A DNA stretch of 64,000 nt from a virus, in IMG/VR virus record IMGVR_UViG_3300046673_000114, positions 1 to 64,000 of that record, one strand, 5' to 3'. A program made the translations under genes and the position numbers. The notes below the pieces were generated by a model, which had not been told where the DNA came from, did not search any database, and saw only the letters and a list, made by a program, of their open reading frames with translations. Below are positions 17,301 through 26,304 of this stretch, piece by piece. Within the stretch, counting starts at the first letter, position 1, and each line of letters begins with the position of its first letter.

Positions 17301-20300
17301 GAAACGGATGCGCTCATAGCGTCAGAGACGCCGAACGTCGCGCTCGAGGCCGATGAGGTTAGTACCCTTACACCAATCGAGGCACCATCAACCGTAGCTA
17401 CATTAGCCTCTACCGAAATAGACACACTTATACCAATAGAAGCGTTAACGATTGAAGAAGATATAACGATAGGAGAAACCGACGCGCTAAGCGAAGTAGA
17501 ACAATCGGGAGTCGGTGGTAATTATGAGTACGTTAACGCATCAGAAGACATTATATTACTCAACCTCGAAACGCAAGCGTTAAGTGCGACCGCAGAAGCA
17601 GACGAGACGCAGGTTCTAACACCGGACGAAGAGGTTATAGATGAAGCTGATTTAACTGAAATCGATACGATTATACCCATAGAAGCGCCAGCAGGCGAGG
17701 TAGATGTCGGCGAGACTACTTTAATATCATCAACAACTGAGACTATCGATACCGAGGCGTACTATTCGCCGGTTATACACGAAACCGTTGTACTTACGCC
17801 GATAGAAGCAACCGGCACGGATAGCGGAATCGTAGCATCGGTAATCGTTAACGAGTTTATTACACTAAAACCTCTTGAATTAACCACCCCTCAGATTCCG
17901 GTGCTTGTCGCCGAACCGGAAATACTCGTCACTTTCGAAGAGATATTACCCGAGGTTGTTATCGATTATGCCGATAGCGATACGCTAGACATAACCGAAT
18001 CTATAAGCATCGAAGCGAAGTTCTCTCCGTTACAGGGACTCGTAGAAAGTGACGCGCTTAATCCTCTAGAAACGTCAACGTTCGCGTCGACGCTTAGTAT
18101 TAATGAATCTACGAAACTCGCGCCGTCTGAAACCGCGCATCTTACACTAGCAGAAGTCGAATATATAACGCATAACGAAGTGATATACCTCGACGCCGAG
18201 GACTCAACGCTTAACGACCCCGTTGTACTAATACAGACGCCACACGGTCCCGCGACGATAGACGCGCTTGAGGTACAAATTAACACTACTGAATCTAACA
18301 AGCTTAATTCTATAGAAGTCGCAGATATTAATCCGAATGTCTATCACGCACCACCTCCGCTAGTTGATTATGTCTTAGAAGTTCGAAAGAAGGACGGTAA
18401 AAATTGGGATTTAGTAGGCGTATTAGAAAACCGCGTCGCACCAGAGTTACAATGTGAAGTAGGTGCGGCCGACCAGCTTACCTTTAACCTCCCACTTTCC
18501 GACCCAAAATCGCTTTTATTTAACGCATCTAACACGCGTGGATTAGAGGTATGGTATTACGGTAGAGACTCGAAGCTTAAACAAGTTTTTACGATTACCG
18601 GCGGCGGTAAGACAGAAGGCTATCGAGACTACGGCGGAAACCCAGGTGGAAGCGGTAGCACGCTCGGAACCGGCTCGGGAGATTGGCTCTACGTTACCGC
18701 GATTGGGCCTGAGGCATATCTAACAATGTATTATGTCGCAGACTACACCGCAACGCAAAAGTATGTTTCTTCGATATTAAACGCTATTTGTGGAGAAATA
18801 ATAGATGATGGATATATAACCGCCATTCTCGTTGACCCTGCTCTTAATAAACTAATTGATATTGACTTATCGTGGGAAAACCTACAGAGTGCGTTAGGTA
18901 ACATCATTCAACAAACCGGCGGCTATATGCGCGTCTTAGTAAACTCGAATAACCCGTCGAGTCGAGTACTATATCTCTCAAGTGAAGTCGCTTCAGACAT
19001 ATTCCCGATTAATCTCGGCGGCGTGACGGCTGATTCGGTGGGCGTTTGCTCGTGGGGGCCAAATAGATTAGACTTATTCGCGCGAGGCGAAAACTCGAGT
19101 ATCTATCATAAATATTGGAACGGTACTTCGTGGTCTGGTTGGGCTACTCTTGGCGGAACCACTGATAGCGCGCCTACCGCGTGCTCGTGGGGGCCGAATA
19201 GAATAGACGTTTTCGTTCGCGGAACTGATAATATATTATATCAAAAATATTGGAACGGTGCGTGGTCTACATGGATACCACTCGGTGGCACGCTCACCTC
19301 TGCACCAGCCGCAGCTTCGTGGGGGCTAAATCGCATCGATGTAGTTGCTCGCGGAACGAACAATCAACTATACCACATATACTGGAACGGTATAAATTGG
19401 TCAACGTGGGGTACTCTAGGCGGCGACTGCACGAGCGACCCGGCTATAGTATCGTGGGGTGAAAACAGACTAGACGTCTTCGTGCGCGGCACCACTATGG
19501 AGTTGTATCATACGCGATGGGACGGTTCAACGTGGTCGACGTGGGAAAACCTCGGCGGTTATCTAACCACCGGCCCGGGCGCTGCGTCGTGGGGGGAGAA
19601 TAGAATAGACGTTTTCGCTGGCGGAGAGGATAACGAGCTAGAATGGCAATATTGGGGTGGCGACGTTGGTACTCCAATTCACCAGCAGGGAATCGCGTTC
19701 GACGGGACGTATTATTATTATACAACGGATTCTACGATTTATAAGCTCGACGCAAGTTATAACGTCATTGCGTCTAACGCAAACGCGGCCACGCAGTGTG
19801 GTGGTGACCACCTCGGCGGTTTAGGCATACATAGCGGAACTATATACCAATTCTGCACAACGGATGAGACGCCGCAAGTTATGATGGTTGGATTATTTAA
19901 TACGAGCGATTTAAGCTTTATAAGAAATGTCGATTTAACGAAAGTCGCCGGGAATCCGCCGACGTGGAGTACTTATAACATCGGCGGCGTGGGTGTAGAC
20001 GCTGCGAATAACGAACTTGTAGCGATTCACTTCGGTGACGCCGGTAGTCTGTCAGTCGTGGCCCCAAAGGTGTTTAAATTCAACTTGAGCACGTTTGCGT
20101 ACTTAGGTTACATTACTGGAACGGGCGACTTAGGAATCTATTATCAAGGCATCTGCCCGTATGATGGGGTTTATTATTACACCGTCGATAATTCGTCAAA
20201 CGCCAACTCACCTACGCATCTACTCGGCGGCGTGTATATGATGAACCCTGACGGAACGGGCCAGACGATGATAATACCTGCGTCTGTTTTCAATAATGCG

Positions 20301-21530
20301 GTATCCGATTTAGCGTGGAGTGGTGAGATAGAATCACTCAGCGTGACGGACGCGGGTATTGTTGTGCTTTGTGGTGGCTATATCTTTACCTTCTCTCTTG
20401 AACCGCCATATACATTACAAAGCGTCACACCGGGACTACAAGAATTAACGCCTGTGTGGTCTGGATGGGAGTCTTTAGGTGGTTACGTTCAATCATCACC
20501 GGCCGCTTGTAGTTGGGGATATGGAAGAATCGACGTGTTTCTCGAGGGGCCGGATGGTGCAGTCTATCAAATGATATACCAAGAAGACGTGTGGCAGCTA
20601 AAGAAAAAGAATAGCCTAACTAAACACGGACGCGTAGACTGTCCTAAATGCCCGAAGGCCGTGAGAAAAGAAGCAGCCGAGCGTAAAGAAGCAGCCGGAG
20701 ACGTAGAACCGCAAAACGTATGGTCTAATTGGAACGCGCTCGACGTAGACCAGATTCAGCCACCGGTCCCGATTATAAAATACGATGTATTCCCGAGTAT
20801 GGGTGACGTGATAAATAACGACTTAGGCGATAGCGCATACGACGGAGTTGCGTTTAATAACGGTTTCACACAACTTCAATGCGGCGTTGGTGCGTGGGTG
20901 TTTAACGCGCCGCAAGACGTCACGTGGACGAATAACATTCAAATTACGAGTGGGCCGGATATTACGGGATTAGCAGATATGACCCTTAGTATGTGCGTAT
21001 ATATCGACGCGAATCAAACGGCGGTAAATAACCCGAGGCTATTCTCGAAACAACAGGAGAACGGCGCGTTTGAGCTAATCTACGACACGTTTAACCAAGC
21101 ACTCATACTTAGACGATACACAACAAATAACGATTATGACGAGTGGAGAAGCGCACAGAACTCAGTTCCGATAGGCGATTGGTATTATATTCAGTTAATA
21201 TGGCAAAGTAGCGTTAGCCCGGAAACAGAGAGTCCGCCGGTTATTATCGTTGATAACGAGCAGTTAACACTTGTTAATACAGAAGCCGGAACGGGATGGT
21301 GGTCGCCCGACTACTCCAACAATCTCTATATCGGTAATAGCTACTTATTAGATGGCAGCGGTGATTTCGTTGGCATAATGAGCTTCTTTAGCCTATATGG
21401 CGCGGCTATAGTAGACCCAACAGACGACTTTAACACTAACGCGTGGCGGCGAGACCCCGCCGACGTAGACGCGCAGCTTGTTTATAATTTCTTCCCACAA
21501 ATAGTAACTTCCGAGGTGGCAAGTCAGTGA
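14358..21530 (+). CDS. Giant tail-tip protein: LamG domains, acidic repeats, N-terminal half of tail hub, PLL propeller
   Basis: 2390 residues. Approximate order: LamG-like (1-225), LamG-like (245-490), Ig-like (505-600), LamG-like (620-840), acidic E-T-D-x-L-x-P-x-E repeats (940-1330), tail hub N-terminal half (1335-1555), PLL propeller with SWGxNRxDVFxRG blades (1557-1770), an inserted second propeller-like domain (1773-2030), a last PLL blade (2031-2070), then another LamG-like domain (2140-2385). The hub part starts VLEVRKKDGKNWDLVGVLEN and includes LTFNLPLSDP, the classic opening of Tal/gp44-type baseplate hubs. The hub then stops where the family expects its second half, which lies in the next gene. 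The LamG, Ig and PLL domains probably bind glycans. Confidence 0.7.
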   Translation: MLPLIYYVPQNSSTWTNLGSAGTAYNGSVSVNRYNAPDSTHGAPFWGRTDTNDYICYKGTDIDNLNTIGFEIGFEYAAYNGTGLAKLWDKGVGTFFLQINENTHKLLLYRTTNLSGGGQGEVYWTATTTSLTSGNEYYIQVGWTCGTPASPGTPHIYISANGGTPALQSLTYSGASSGTWASDAGLPANVFNYSSSSNCPSSSGSYGLTGYLYVFRQYNTDISSYITSASNGSWYIDKRRMYSWITNYGSGLNTFFGYETISGNSAFPKSGTAIGNVDQLAGFTGHSHYDGSLCYAPLGTSYAQWVWQNNNDYIYTNGAYSLTAPAINDVAVFSSEIAFYYDGNWGSATYPRIFSKMDSSSGEFTLYLDASGGADTGNLILQRECTDGSIDTWMTTTTKLTAGNWYEVQVLWVCGCGPSSPPYSAPVIHINTVTQYVAHNQIGGADWVFDGAGNLVIGNRDGSLGLGECMQGSLVIFRWYPYNASSLFASDYASDSQQWPLTASSISISAPASAIQSQNFTISGTLSYASGGISGATISLLNADTMGVITTTTTDGSGNYSFSISSSTLGSSDFKTSFAGNSTYSSSISAEVTVTISSGIIYDVDGAIVTNCQVEFIGSSFPSSGTTITNVGQASGENGTAYQNDYTLVAAGDAGWVFPNNPSDMITVPANAVLDDMQAVTYEFLVYYAGGSGNLYSKGDASNLNYPLMSIQFNSTSNCLQVNKVASTGTRWNTWFTTTTPVTAGNWYFIQITWNVGTTEGTANPICYINNVNQTISQALTNTGSWTTDAGGIICIGNEYPAANPSQFYGTLVVARIHNVILTSGAGSQLEGNYNASKWRAPTIKNAYVNVDVPGAAAALITLSKIRTDAKLNVSSIVSNATAVSSVVSRADAKINVATITSTAAPVTCIPGLGHSITVDVPGAVAAPITPSAFTTGITSPETDSLAASTEAGSLSNVTVTIAEADSLAPSENVLSNTSIAETDALIASETPNVALEADEVSTLTPIEAPSTVATLASTEIDTLIPIEALTIEEDITIGETDALSEVEQSGVGGNYEYVNASEDIILLNLETQALSATAEADETQVLTPDEEVIDEADLTEIDTIIPIEAPAGEVDVGETTLISSTTETIDTEAYYSPVIHETVVLTPIEATGTDSGIVASVIVNEFITLKPLELTTPQIPVLVAEPEILVTFEEILPEVVIDYADSDTLDITESISIEAKFSPLQGLVESDALNPLETSTFASTLSINESTKLAPSETAHLTLAEVEYITHNEVIYLDAEDSTLNDPVVLIQTPHGPATIDALEVQINTTESNKLNSIEVADINPNVYHAPPPLVDYVLEVRKKDGKNWDLVGVLENRVAPELQCEVGAADQLTFNLPLSDPKSLLFNASNTRGLEVWYYGRDSKLKQVFTITGGGKTEGYRDYGGNPGGSGSTLGTGSGDWLYVTAIGPEAYLTMYYVADYTATQKYVSSILNAICGEIIDDGYITAILVDPALNKLIDIDLSWENLQSALGNIIQQTGGYMRVLVNSNNPSSRVLYLSSEVASDIFPINLGGVTADSVGVCSWGPNRLDLFARGENSSIYHKYWNGTSWSGWATLGGTTDSAPTACSWGPNRIDVFVRGTDNILYQKYWNGAWSTWIPLGGTLTSAPAAASWGLNRIDVVARGTNNQLYHIYWNGINWSTWGTLGGDCTSDPAIVSWGENRLDVFVRGTTMELYHTRWDGSTWSTWENLGGYLTTGPGAASWGENRIDVFAGGEDNELEWQYWGGDVGTPIHQQGIAFDGTYYYYTTDSTIYKLDASYNVIASNANAATQCGGDHLGGLGIHSGTIYQFCTTDETPQVMMVGLFNTSDLSFIRNVDLTKVAGNPPTWSTYNIGGVGVDAANNELVAIHFGDAGSLSVVAPKVFKFNLSTFAYLGYITGTGDLGIYYQGICPYDGVYYYTVDNSSNANSPTHLLGGVYMMNPDGTGQTMIIPASVFNNAVSDLAWSGEIESLSVTDAGIVVLCGGYIFTFSLEPPYTLQSVTPGLQELTPVWSGWESLGGYVQSSPAACSWGYGRIDVFLEGPDGAVYQMIYQEDVWQLKKKNSLTKHGRVDCPKCPKAVRKEAAERKEAAGDVEPQNVWSNWNALDVDQIQPPVPIIKYDVFPSMGDVINNDLGDSAYDGVAFNNGFTQLQCGVGAWVFNAPQDVTWTNNIQITSGPDITGLADMTLSMCVYIDANQTAVNNPRLFSKQQENGAFELIYDTFNQALILRRYTTNNDYDEWRSAQNSVPIGDWYYIQLIWQSSVSPETESPPVIIVDNEQLTLVNTEAGTGWWSPDYSNNLYIGNSYLLDGSGDFVGIMSFFSLYGAAIVDPTDDFNTNAWRRDPADVDAQLVYNFFPQIVTSEVASQ

Positions 21531-24043
21531 GTATAGTAACCGTAGAATCCGATGAGATTGCAGTTTTATTACCGTATGAACAGATTCCTTTTTCGAGTAT
21601 AGAAGCGGACGAAGTGTCTACGCTACTACTCGATGAGGTAACGCTTCCCGAATCGTGGTATCTAGAAGAAGCAGGAGTAAGCGTCGTTAGCACGCTTGTT
21701 CCGAACTTCGGTGCCGCTGGAACGGACTATCACGCTTATGGCGCGCAAAATGACTTTATAACGCTTCCGAGCGGCGCGACAGCGTGGCAGCTTAGCGGCA
21801 ATATGGATTATATAGCGATTCCTCGCGGCGTTAGTATTGATAACGTAACGCAAACGACCTTCGAATGGTTGTTCATCCTTAATGATTATAGTGGTAACCA
21901 CGCCGGTAGATTATGGTCAAAACGTCAGACTCACGACGGAAGTTTTGATGTTTACGTAGACGATATAAACGGCTGTATCGTAATTCAACGAGGCACGATT
22001 CTAAACGAGCTAGACGTGTGGCAGACGCCAAATAACGTAATAGACGTAGGTCAGTGGTGCAACCTTCAGATAACGTGGAACTGTGATATTTCGGCCGGTG
22101 GCGACGCGCCGATAATTATAATAAACGATACACCTCAAGAACTTCTTCACACGAACGTTGCGAATCCTGCTCTATGGGCGGATGATAGTAACGACGACGC
22201 GTTTATTGGAAATGTTATAGGTGGCGGCTATAATCTAAATGCGACAATAGCGGTATTTAGACATTTTACGACCATAAAAACCCCGTCGAAGCTTACTACG
22301 GACTATCTCGCCGACGTGTGGCGCACGAGTAATAAACAATTAGGCCCGATTACCGTCTCATCGGGACCAAGTAACGACACCGACCCGATACTCACTATTG
22401 AAAAGAATCTTAGTAACATCTACGCACAGACTGATTTCTCGACGGTCGTCACGCAATGCGAGCCGCGAGGCATAGGACAAAAGCCAGCAGAGCTTCGATT
22501 TAATAATCCTAATTATTATCCTAATGCACAAGCGTTACAGCTCTATACAACCGACACGAGTTGGGCGTATTTTAGACTTCAAAGTCCTTATGTTTATGCT
22601 AACGCTACATATTCTGGACAGCCGTTGCCTAGCACTATGCTCGTAGGAACCGGATTAACTGATTTCTGCAATATTTCGCCTACATTACAAGCCGATAGTA
22701 CATACCCCGACCCTAACATGGGAGAGTCACCGCCAGCACCTTATGACGGTCAGCCGATTGGACGTGATGACTTTGCTGGACACGGACTCGTTTTTAAACT
22801 AAACGCTAATACGCGTTTCACCGACGCTAGTTTTTTCTTATATAAAAAACCGGCAGCGACGGCCGGTCAAAAAGCGCATCAGTTTCTAGTAGGAATTTAT
22901 TATATACAAAACACCCCCGACGCGGCCCTAAATGAATACGTTCCATCTCAGGGGCCGTTAGTTTGGTATATCGGTGACCTCGACCAGATTCAGCCGGATA
23001 CGTGGGCGTGGTACACATTCCCCTTACAACAAGCAGCGATAAGTCATACACCGTGGGATTGGTACGCTCTAGTGATTTCAGTGTATCCGACGACCGGCGC
23101 GAATTGGGAAGGCGACATTCTTTGGGTCGGTTTTAAGATGACGAATGTAGAACCGACACAAAATACCCCGTATCAGTTTATGTGGACGTTCGCAGGTAAT
23201 CCCGCGTACTCTGCCGGAAGTAATGTTAAGAATTGGGCAAGCGCAGCAATGGCCGCGAAAGCACCGGGTGCTATGTCGCGCCCTGCTTGCGTTCTTCATT
23301 CAATAACAACAGATTTAACGAGCGAGTTTCAACAGAGTCTAAACGCGTGTCCGGGCTGGCAGCTTAAAATGCCGATAGCAAAATACTCGCCGACTTCGCA
23401 ATATTGGGCGCATTACCAACAAGCGCCGTGGCTTATCGATTGGGAGGCGTATTCGACAATGGGTAAAGTAGAAGGAACCTATAAATCAGACACGCTTTCC
23501 TCACACGACGCGCTCTTTAATGCCGGTGCAAATTATCTATCAACGGTGTCTAACCCGACTTATACAATTTCGCTAAGTGCATTAGACTTATACGATTTAG
23601 ACCCACAGAAGAATTGGGCGGAAGAGCTTCGTCTCGGAACGACGGTTATGGTACTCGACGCCGAGCTTAATATTCAAGAACAATGTCTCGTAACGAAAAT
23701 TACTAAAGATAACCTCGAGCAGCCTCACGACATACAGATAGAATTAAACAGTTTATACGCGACTGCGGCGAGGTCGATGGCGAACATAAATCAATCGAGT
23801 ATTACCTATCCAAAGTATCTAAGCGGCCAAACGGTCTCTGCACCGTATATAATGAGTGGTGCTTGCACTGATACGACCCCGGCATCACTCTACTTTGAGA
23901 TAAAAGAAGGGAGTACGCTTGTTCCGTCGGTTACGATAAGCATAAACCCGACACCATATCAGGTGGCGACGAGCACCGGCGTTACCTCTGATACAAGTAC
24001 CTCTACCGCGTTTAAAATGAAAATAGACGGTGTAGTGGTGTAG
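21527..24043 (+). CDS. Second tail-tip protein: LamG domain plus C-terminal half of tail hub
   Basis: 838 residues with GTG start overlapping the previous stop (GTGA) and GAGGTGG upstream, so the two are coupled. Residues 1-40 carry one more acidic E-x-D-E repeat and 45-265 a LamG-like domain. From about 275 it matches the second half of Tal-type hubs: ILTIEKNLSNIYAQTDFSTV, then VTQCEPRGIG, ending with ALDLYDLDPQKNW, LRLGTTVMVLDAEL and a DIQIELNSLY strand. Together with the previous gene it would rebuild a full baseplate hub with about 1100 foreign residues between its halves. Confidence 0.65.
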   Translation: MSIVTVESDEIAVLLPYEQIPFSSIEADEVSTLLLDEVTLPESWYLEEAGVSVVSTLVPNFGAAGTDYHAYGAQNDFITLPSGATAWQLSGNMDYIAIPRGVSIDNVTQTTFEWLFILNDYSGNHAGRLWSKRQTHDGSFDVYVDDINGCIVIQRGTILNELDVWQTPNNVIDVGQWCNLQITWNCDISAGGDAPIIIINDTPQELLHTNVANPALWADDSNDDAFIGNVIGGGYNLNATIAVFRHFTTIKTPSKLTTDYLADVWRTSNKQLGPITVSSGPSNDTDPILTIEKNLSNIYAQTDFSTVVTQCEPRGIGQKPAELRFNNPNYYPNAQALQLYTTDTSWAYFRLQSPYVYANATYSGQPLPSTMLVGTGLTDFCNISPTLQADSTYPDPNMGESPPAPYDGQPIGRDDFAGHGLVFKLNANTRFTDASFFLYKKPAATAGQKAHQFLVGIYYIQNTPDAALNEYVPSQGPLVWYIGDLDQIQPDTWAWYTFPLQQAAISHTPWDWYALVISVYPTTGANWEGDILWVGFKMTNVEPTQNTPYQFMWTFAGNPAYSAGSNVKNWASAAMAAKAPGAMSRPACVLHSITTDLTSEFQQSLNACPGWQLKMPIAKYSPTSQYWAHYQQAPWLIDWEAYSTMGKVEGTYKSDTLSSHDALFNAGANYLSTVSNPTYTISLSALDLYDLDPQKNWAEELRLGTTVMVLDAELNIQEQCLVTKITKDNLEQPHDIQIELNSLYATAARSMANINQSSITYPKYLSGQTVSAPYIMSGACTDTTPASLYFEIKEGSTLVPSVTISINPTPYQVATSTGVTSDTSTSTAFKMKIDGVVV

Positions 24044-24047
24044 AACG

Positions 24048-25055
24048 ATGACAACATACGCAGCGTATCAATTATGTGCAGAATCATTCTCAAACTATGC
24101 TCAACTTAAAAGTCAGGGATTTATTGACCTCGTTCTAATTGAAAATATAAATAGTAGTTGTAACGCGTGTCCGGTTCCGCAGGGCTTTATAAACGGATGT
24201 ACTGCGCAGGGAATGGGTTCGCTCTTAAATAACGGTAATGACGCTGGCGGAGGTGGGGGTGGCGCGAATCAGTCATACTATGCCGGACTAAAAAAGCAGG
24301 GATTAAGTGGGGCCGGTGGTGAGTCTGAAAGTCTAGATGAAGTTAACGCCATTTTAGCAAACACAGATAGTACGTTTGTCTTTATGAACTATGGTGGACA
24401 GGGAACCGGCGGCCCAACAGGTAATAATAACATATGGGCTTCGCAGGGTGGTCACTGCTCGTATAGTGGTGGTGCAACGATAGGCTCAGGACAAAAAGTC
24501 TCTTCGTTTATAGAACCTTACGCACCGGGACTAATGTCGACTGAAGAGGTAGAAACCGAAGCCGGGTACAATAAAGACGCTGGTTGTTTTGAGGTTGGGA
24601 TTTTAATAGTAGATTGGTTCCCCGGTGCTAATTATGCGGGATATGCAGACGCGGTAATATCCTCAGGAGCTACCTTCGGGGGTTTTCAGTTCTGGTATGT
24701 AGAAGGAGACAGCGCGAGCGGAAGTAATAATTGGGGACCCGGAAGTAGCGATATAAATAATATGATGAAACAGTTTCCGCCGAATACTAAAAACATAGTG
24801 CAGCGCGCCGGTGGGTCGTCACCCGGTGGCGGCGGAGGTGGGGGGTCGGGGCCCGGTAGTAATATTCCGGCAATCACAGGCGGTAATACGTTCGGCGGTA
24901 ATAGTGAGGTTGATATTTTACCATATCTAACGCAAAATCATCAGGGTCAGCCAACGCCGGGTGTACACTACGTAGAGCTTAGTTCGGCAGATGGAATACG
25001 CGCACAAGTAACCGCTTCAGTACGCGTACGAACTTGGCAGCCAAAGGAGATGTAG
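24048..25055 (+). CDS. TIM-barrel-like putative glycan-degrading tail enzyme
   Basis: 335 residues. The first 250 alternate strand and helix: FIDLVLIEN, LLNNGNDAGG (59-68), LSGAGGESES (86-95), FVFMNYGGQGTGG (110-122), VGILIVDWFPG and GFQFWYVEG (about 211-219). Strand ends rich in Asp, Glu, Asn and Gly fit a (beta/alpha)8 hydrolase such as GH25-like lysozymes, but I recognise no known family. A Gly-rich hinge leads to a 68-residue C-terminal domain that is duplicated in the next gene and may anchor both to the tail. A paralog of the catalytic part is at 49838. Function is inferred. Confidence 0.5.
   Translation: MTTYAAYQLCAESFSNYAQLKSQGFIDLVLIENINSSCNACPVPQGFINGCTAQGMGSLLNNGNDAGGGGGGANQSYYAGLKKQGLSGAGGESESLDEVNAILANTDSTFVFMNYGGQGTGGPTGNNNIWASQGGHCSYSGGATIGSGQKVSSFIEPYAPGLMSTEEVETEAGYNKDAGCFEVGILIVDWFPGANYAGYADAVISSGATFGGFQFWYVEGDSASGSNNWGPGSSDINNMMKQFPPNTKNIVQRAGGSSPGGGGGGGSGPGSNIPAITGGNTFGGNSEVDILPYLTQNHQGQPTPGVHYVELSSADGIRAQVTASVRVRTWQPKEM
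24852..25055 (+). repeat. 204-bp direct repeat, copy 1 (C-terminal tail-anchor domain)
   Basis: Aligns without gaps to 25856-26059 at an offset of 1004 bp, both ending at a stop codon. Differences are mostly at third codon positions. It encodes a 68-residue domain ending VRVRxWQPKxM. Confidence 0.85.
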
Positions 25056-25063
25056 ATTAGATA

Positions 25064-26059
25064 ATGTCGCAATATATCTACTACAAGTTTGATAAAAGTT
25101 CGACTACAATCACAAATTATGGTAGTGGTGGTGCTGGTTGGAACGGAGCCGCTGCACGAAATCAGTATGCTACCGACTCAGCAGGGCATCCGAGGTGGGG
25201 GCCGCTAACCGGTAATCAAGATGTGATACACGTTCCCGGCGGTCTTAGCAATCCATATCAGCACACGTGGCAGATTGGATTAAATATTCAGCAGTGGTGG
25301 CCGGTTAAAGGTATAGACTCTAGTGGCATCCTTTGTGGTAACGACGGAAAGCTCTTTTCTTACGCTAATGACCAGTACTACGCCTACCTTCACGAAGAAG
25401 GGTCAACCGCAAGCGGGTCGCTAGTTGAAACAGGCATACATCATTTTACTGTTGAAATTGCGGACGTCGGTAGTGGTAGTGTTGAGTTTTGGCTTGGTGT
25501 GGGTAGTAGTAAACCCGTTCAAATATCTACTGATGGAGGCGAAGGTGACGAGGGTGGGCGACACTGGTGGGATTTCGACTACAACTTACAGTTAAACACT
25601 AATTACTATTTTCAGATTGTGATAAACCTTAGTAGCGGCGTGACGGGAAGCGATTATTATATTGGCAATTGTGCGCCGGGGTGTGCTGATACGATGGTAG
25701 TCGGCTTTCCGTGCGGATGTTACATTTACTCGTGGCGTGAAGATAACACAGTTCTTGACCTATCGGGCGGTGGCAACTGGAAAGACGACGTTGGCTGTTG
25801 GGCTGGTGGAACGTGCGGGGGCGCAGCCGGTGGCGGCGGCGGCGGTGGTGGTGGTCCCGGTAGCGTAATTCCAGCAATTACAGGTGGTAACACGTTCGGG
25901 GGTAATAGCGAGATTAACATTCTACCTTATCTAACGCAAAATCATCAGGGTCAGCCAACGCCGGGTATGCACTCTGTCGAGCTTAGTTCAGCAGATGGAA
26001 TACGCTCGCAAGTAACCGCTTCGGTGCGCGTACGTGATTGGCAACCTAAGAATATGTGA
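25064..26059 (+). CDS. LamG-like tail protein with shared C-terminal anchor domain
   Basis: 331 residues. The N-terminal 235 residues form a LamG-like sandwich opening with YIYYKFDKSSTTITNYGSGG, the same opening style as the LamG units of the giant tail genes (LIYYVPQNSSTWTNLGSAG). A Cys-containing Gly-rich hinge follows (GGTCGGAAGGGGG), then the 68-residue domain shared with the previous gene. Probably a second carbohydrate-binding spike attached at the same virion site. Starts 8 bp after the previous stop. Confidence 0.6.
   Translation: MSQYIYYKFDKSSTTITNYGSGGAGWNGAAARNQYATDSAGHPRWGPLTGNQDVIHVPGGLSNPYQHTWQIGLNIQQWWPVKGIDSSGILCGNDGKLFSYANDQYYAYLHEEGSTASGSLVETGIHHFTVEIADVGSGSVEFWLGVGSSKPVQISTDGGEGDEGGRHWWDFDYNLQLNTNYYFQIVINLSSGVTGSDYYIGNCAPGCADTMVVGFPCGCYIYSWREDNTVLDLSGGGNWKDDVGCWAGGTCGGAAGGGGGGGGGPGSVIPAITGGNTFGGNSEINILPYLTQNHQGQPTPGMHSVELSSADGIRSQVTASVRVRDWQPKNM
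25856..26059 (+). repeat. 204-bp direct repeat, copy 2
   Basis: Second copy of the domain-coding repeat described at 24852-25055. Perfect register (68 codons) shows duplication of a protein module rather than of random DNA. Confidence 0.85.
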
Positions 26060-26070
26060 AGGTTATAAAA

Positions 26071-26163
26071 TTGGCTTCAGACAAGAAAAGAAACGGTAAA
26101 TCGGCGGGACTTCGTAAAAAGAAACGAAAACGCTCGCGGAATAGTAAACAAGATGACTTCTAA
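26071..26163 (+). CDS. Tiny basic peptide (30 aa), TTG start
   Basis: Reading from TTG 26071 gives 30 residues, about half Lys or Arg (RKKKRKRSRNSK), ending in TAA just before the next AGGAG site. AAGGT lies 7 bases upstream. No family. Low confidence because it is short and starts with TTG. Confidence 0.35.
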   Translation: MASDKKRNGKSAGLRKKKRKRSRNSKQDDF

Positions 26164-26175
26164 AGGAGAAAAGAA

Positions 26176-26304
26176 ATGGACGCTCTTACTATCACGTTTA
26201 TAATAATCTGCGTCGCTGCTGGCGCGGATATTGCTATAGTTGGCACGAGTCTTTTAAGGATAATTCGACTCTTAAAACAGTATTTAGCCGCGCAGGAGAT
26301 ATAA
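26176..26304 (+). CDS. Small membrane protein (42 aa), possible holin partner
   Basis: ATG follows AAAGGAGA by six bases. Residues 4-26 form one membrane segment (TITFIIICVAAGADIAIVG) and the tail is basic and helical. The stop touches the next start (TAAATG). Position at the end of the tail operon beside two other membrane proteins suggests a lysis function. Confidence 0.5.
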   Translation: MDALTITFIIICVAAGADIAIVGTSLLRIIRLLKQYLAAQEI

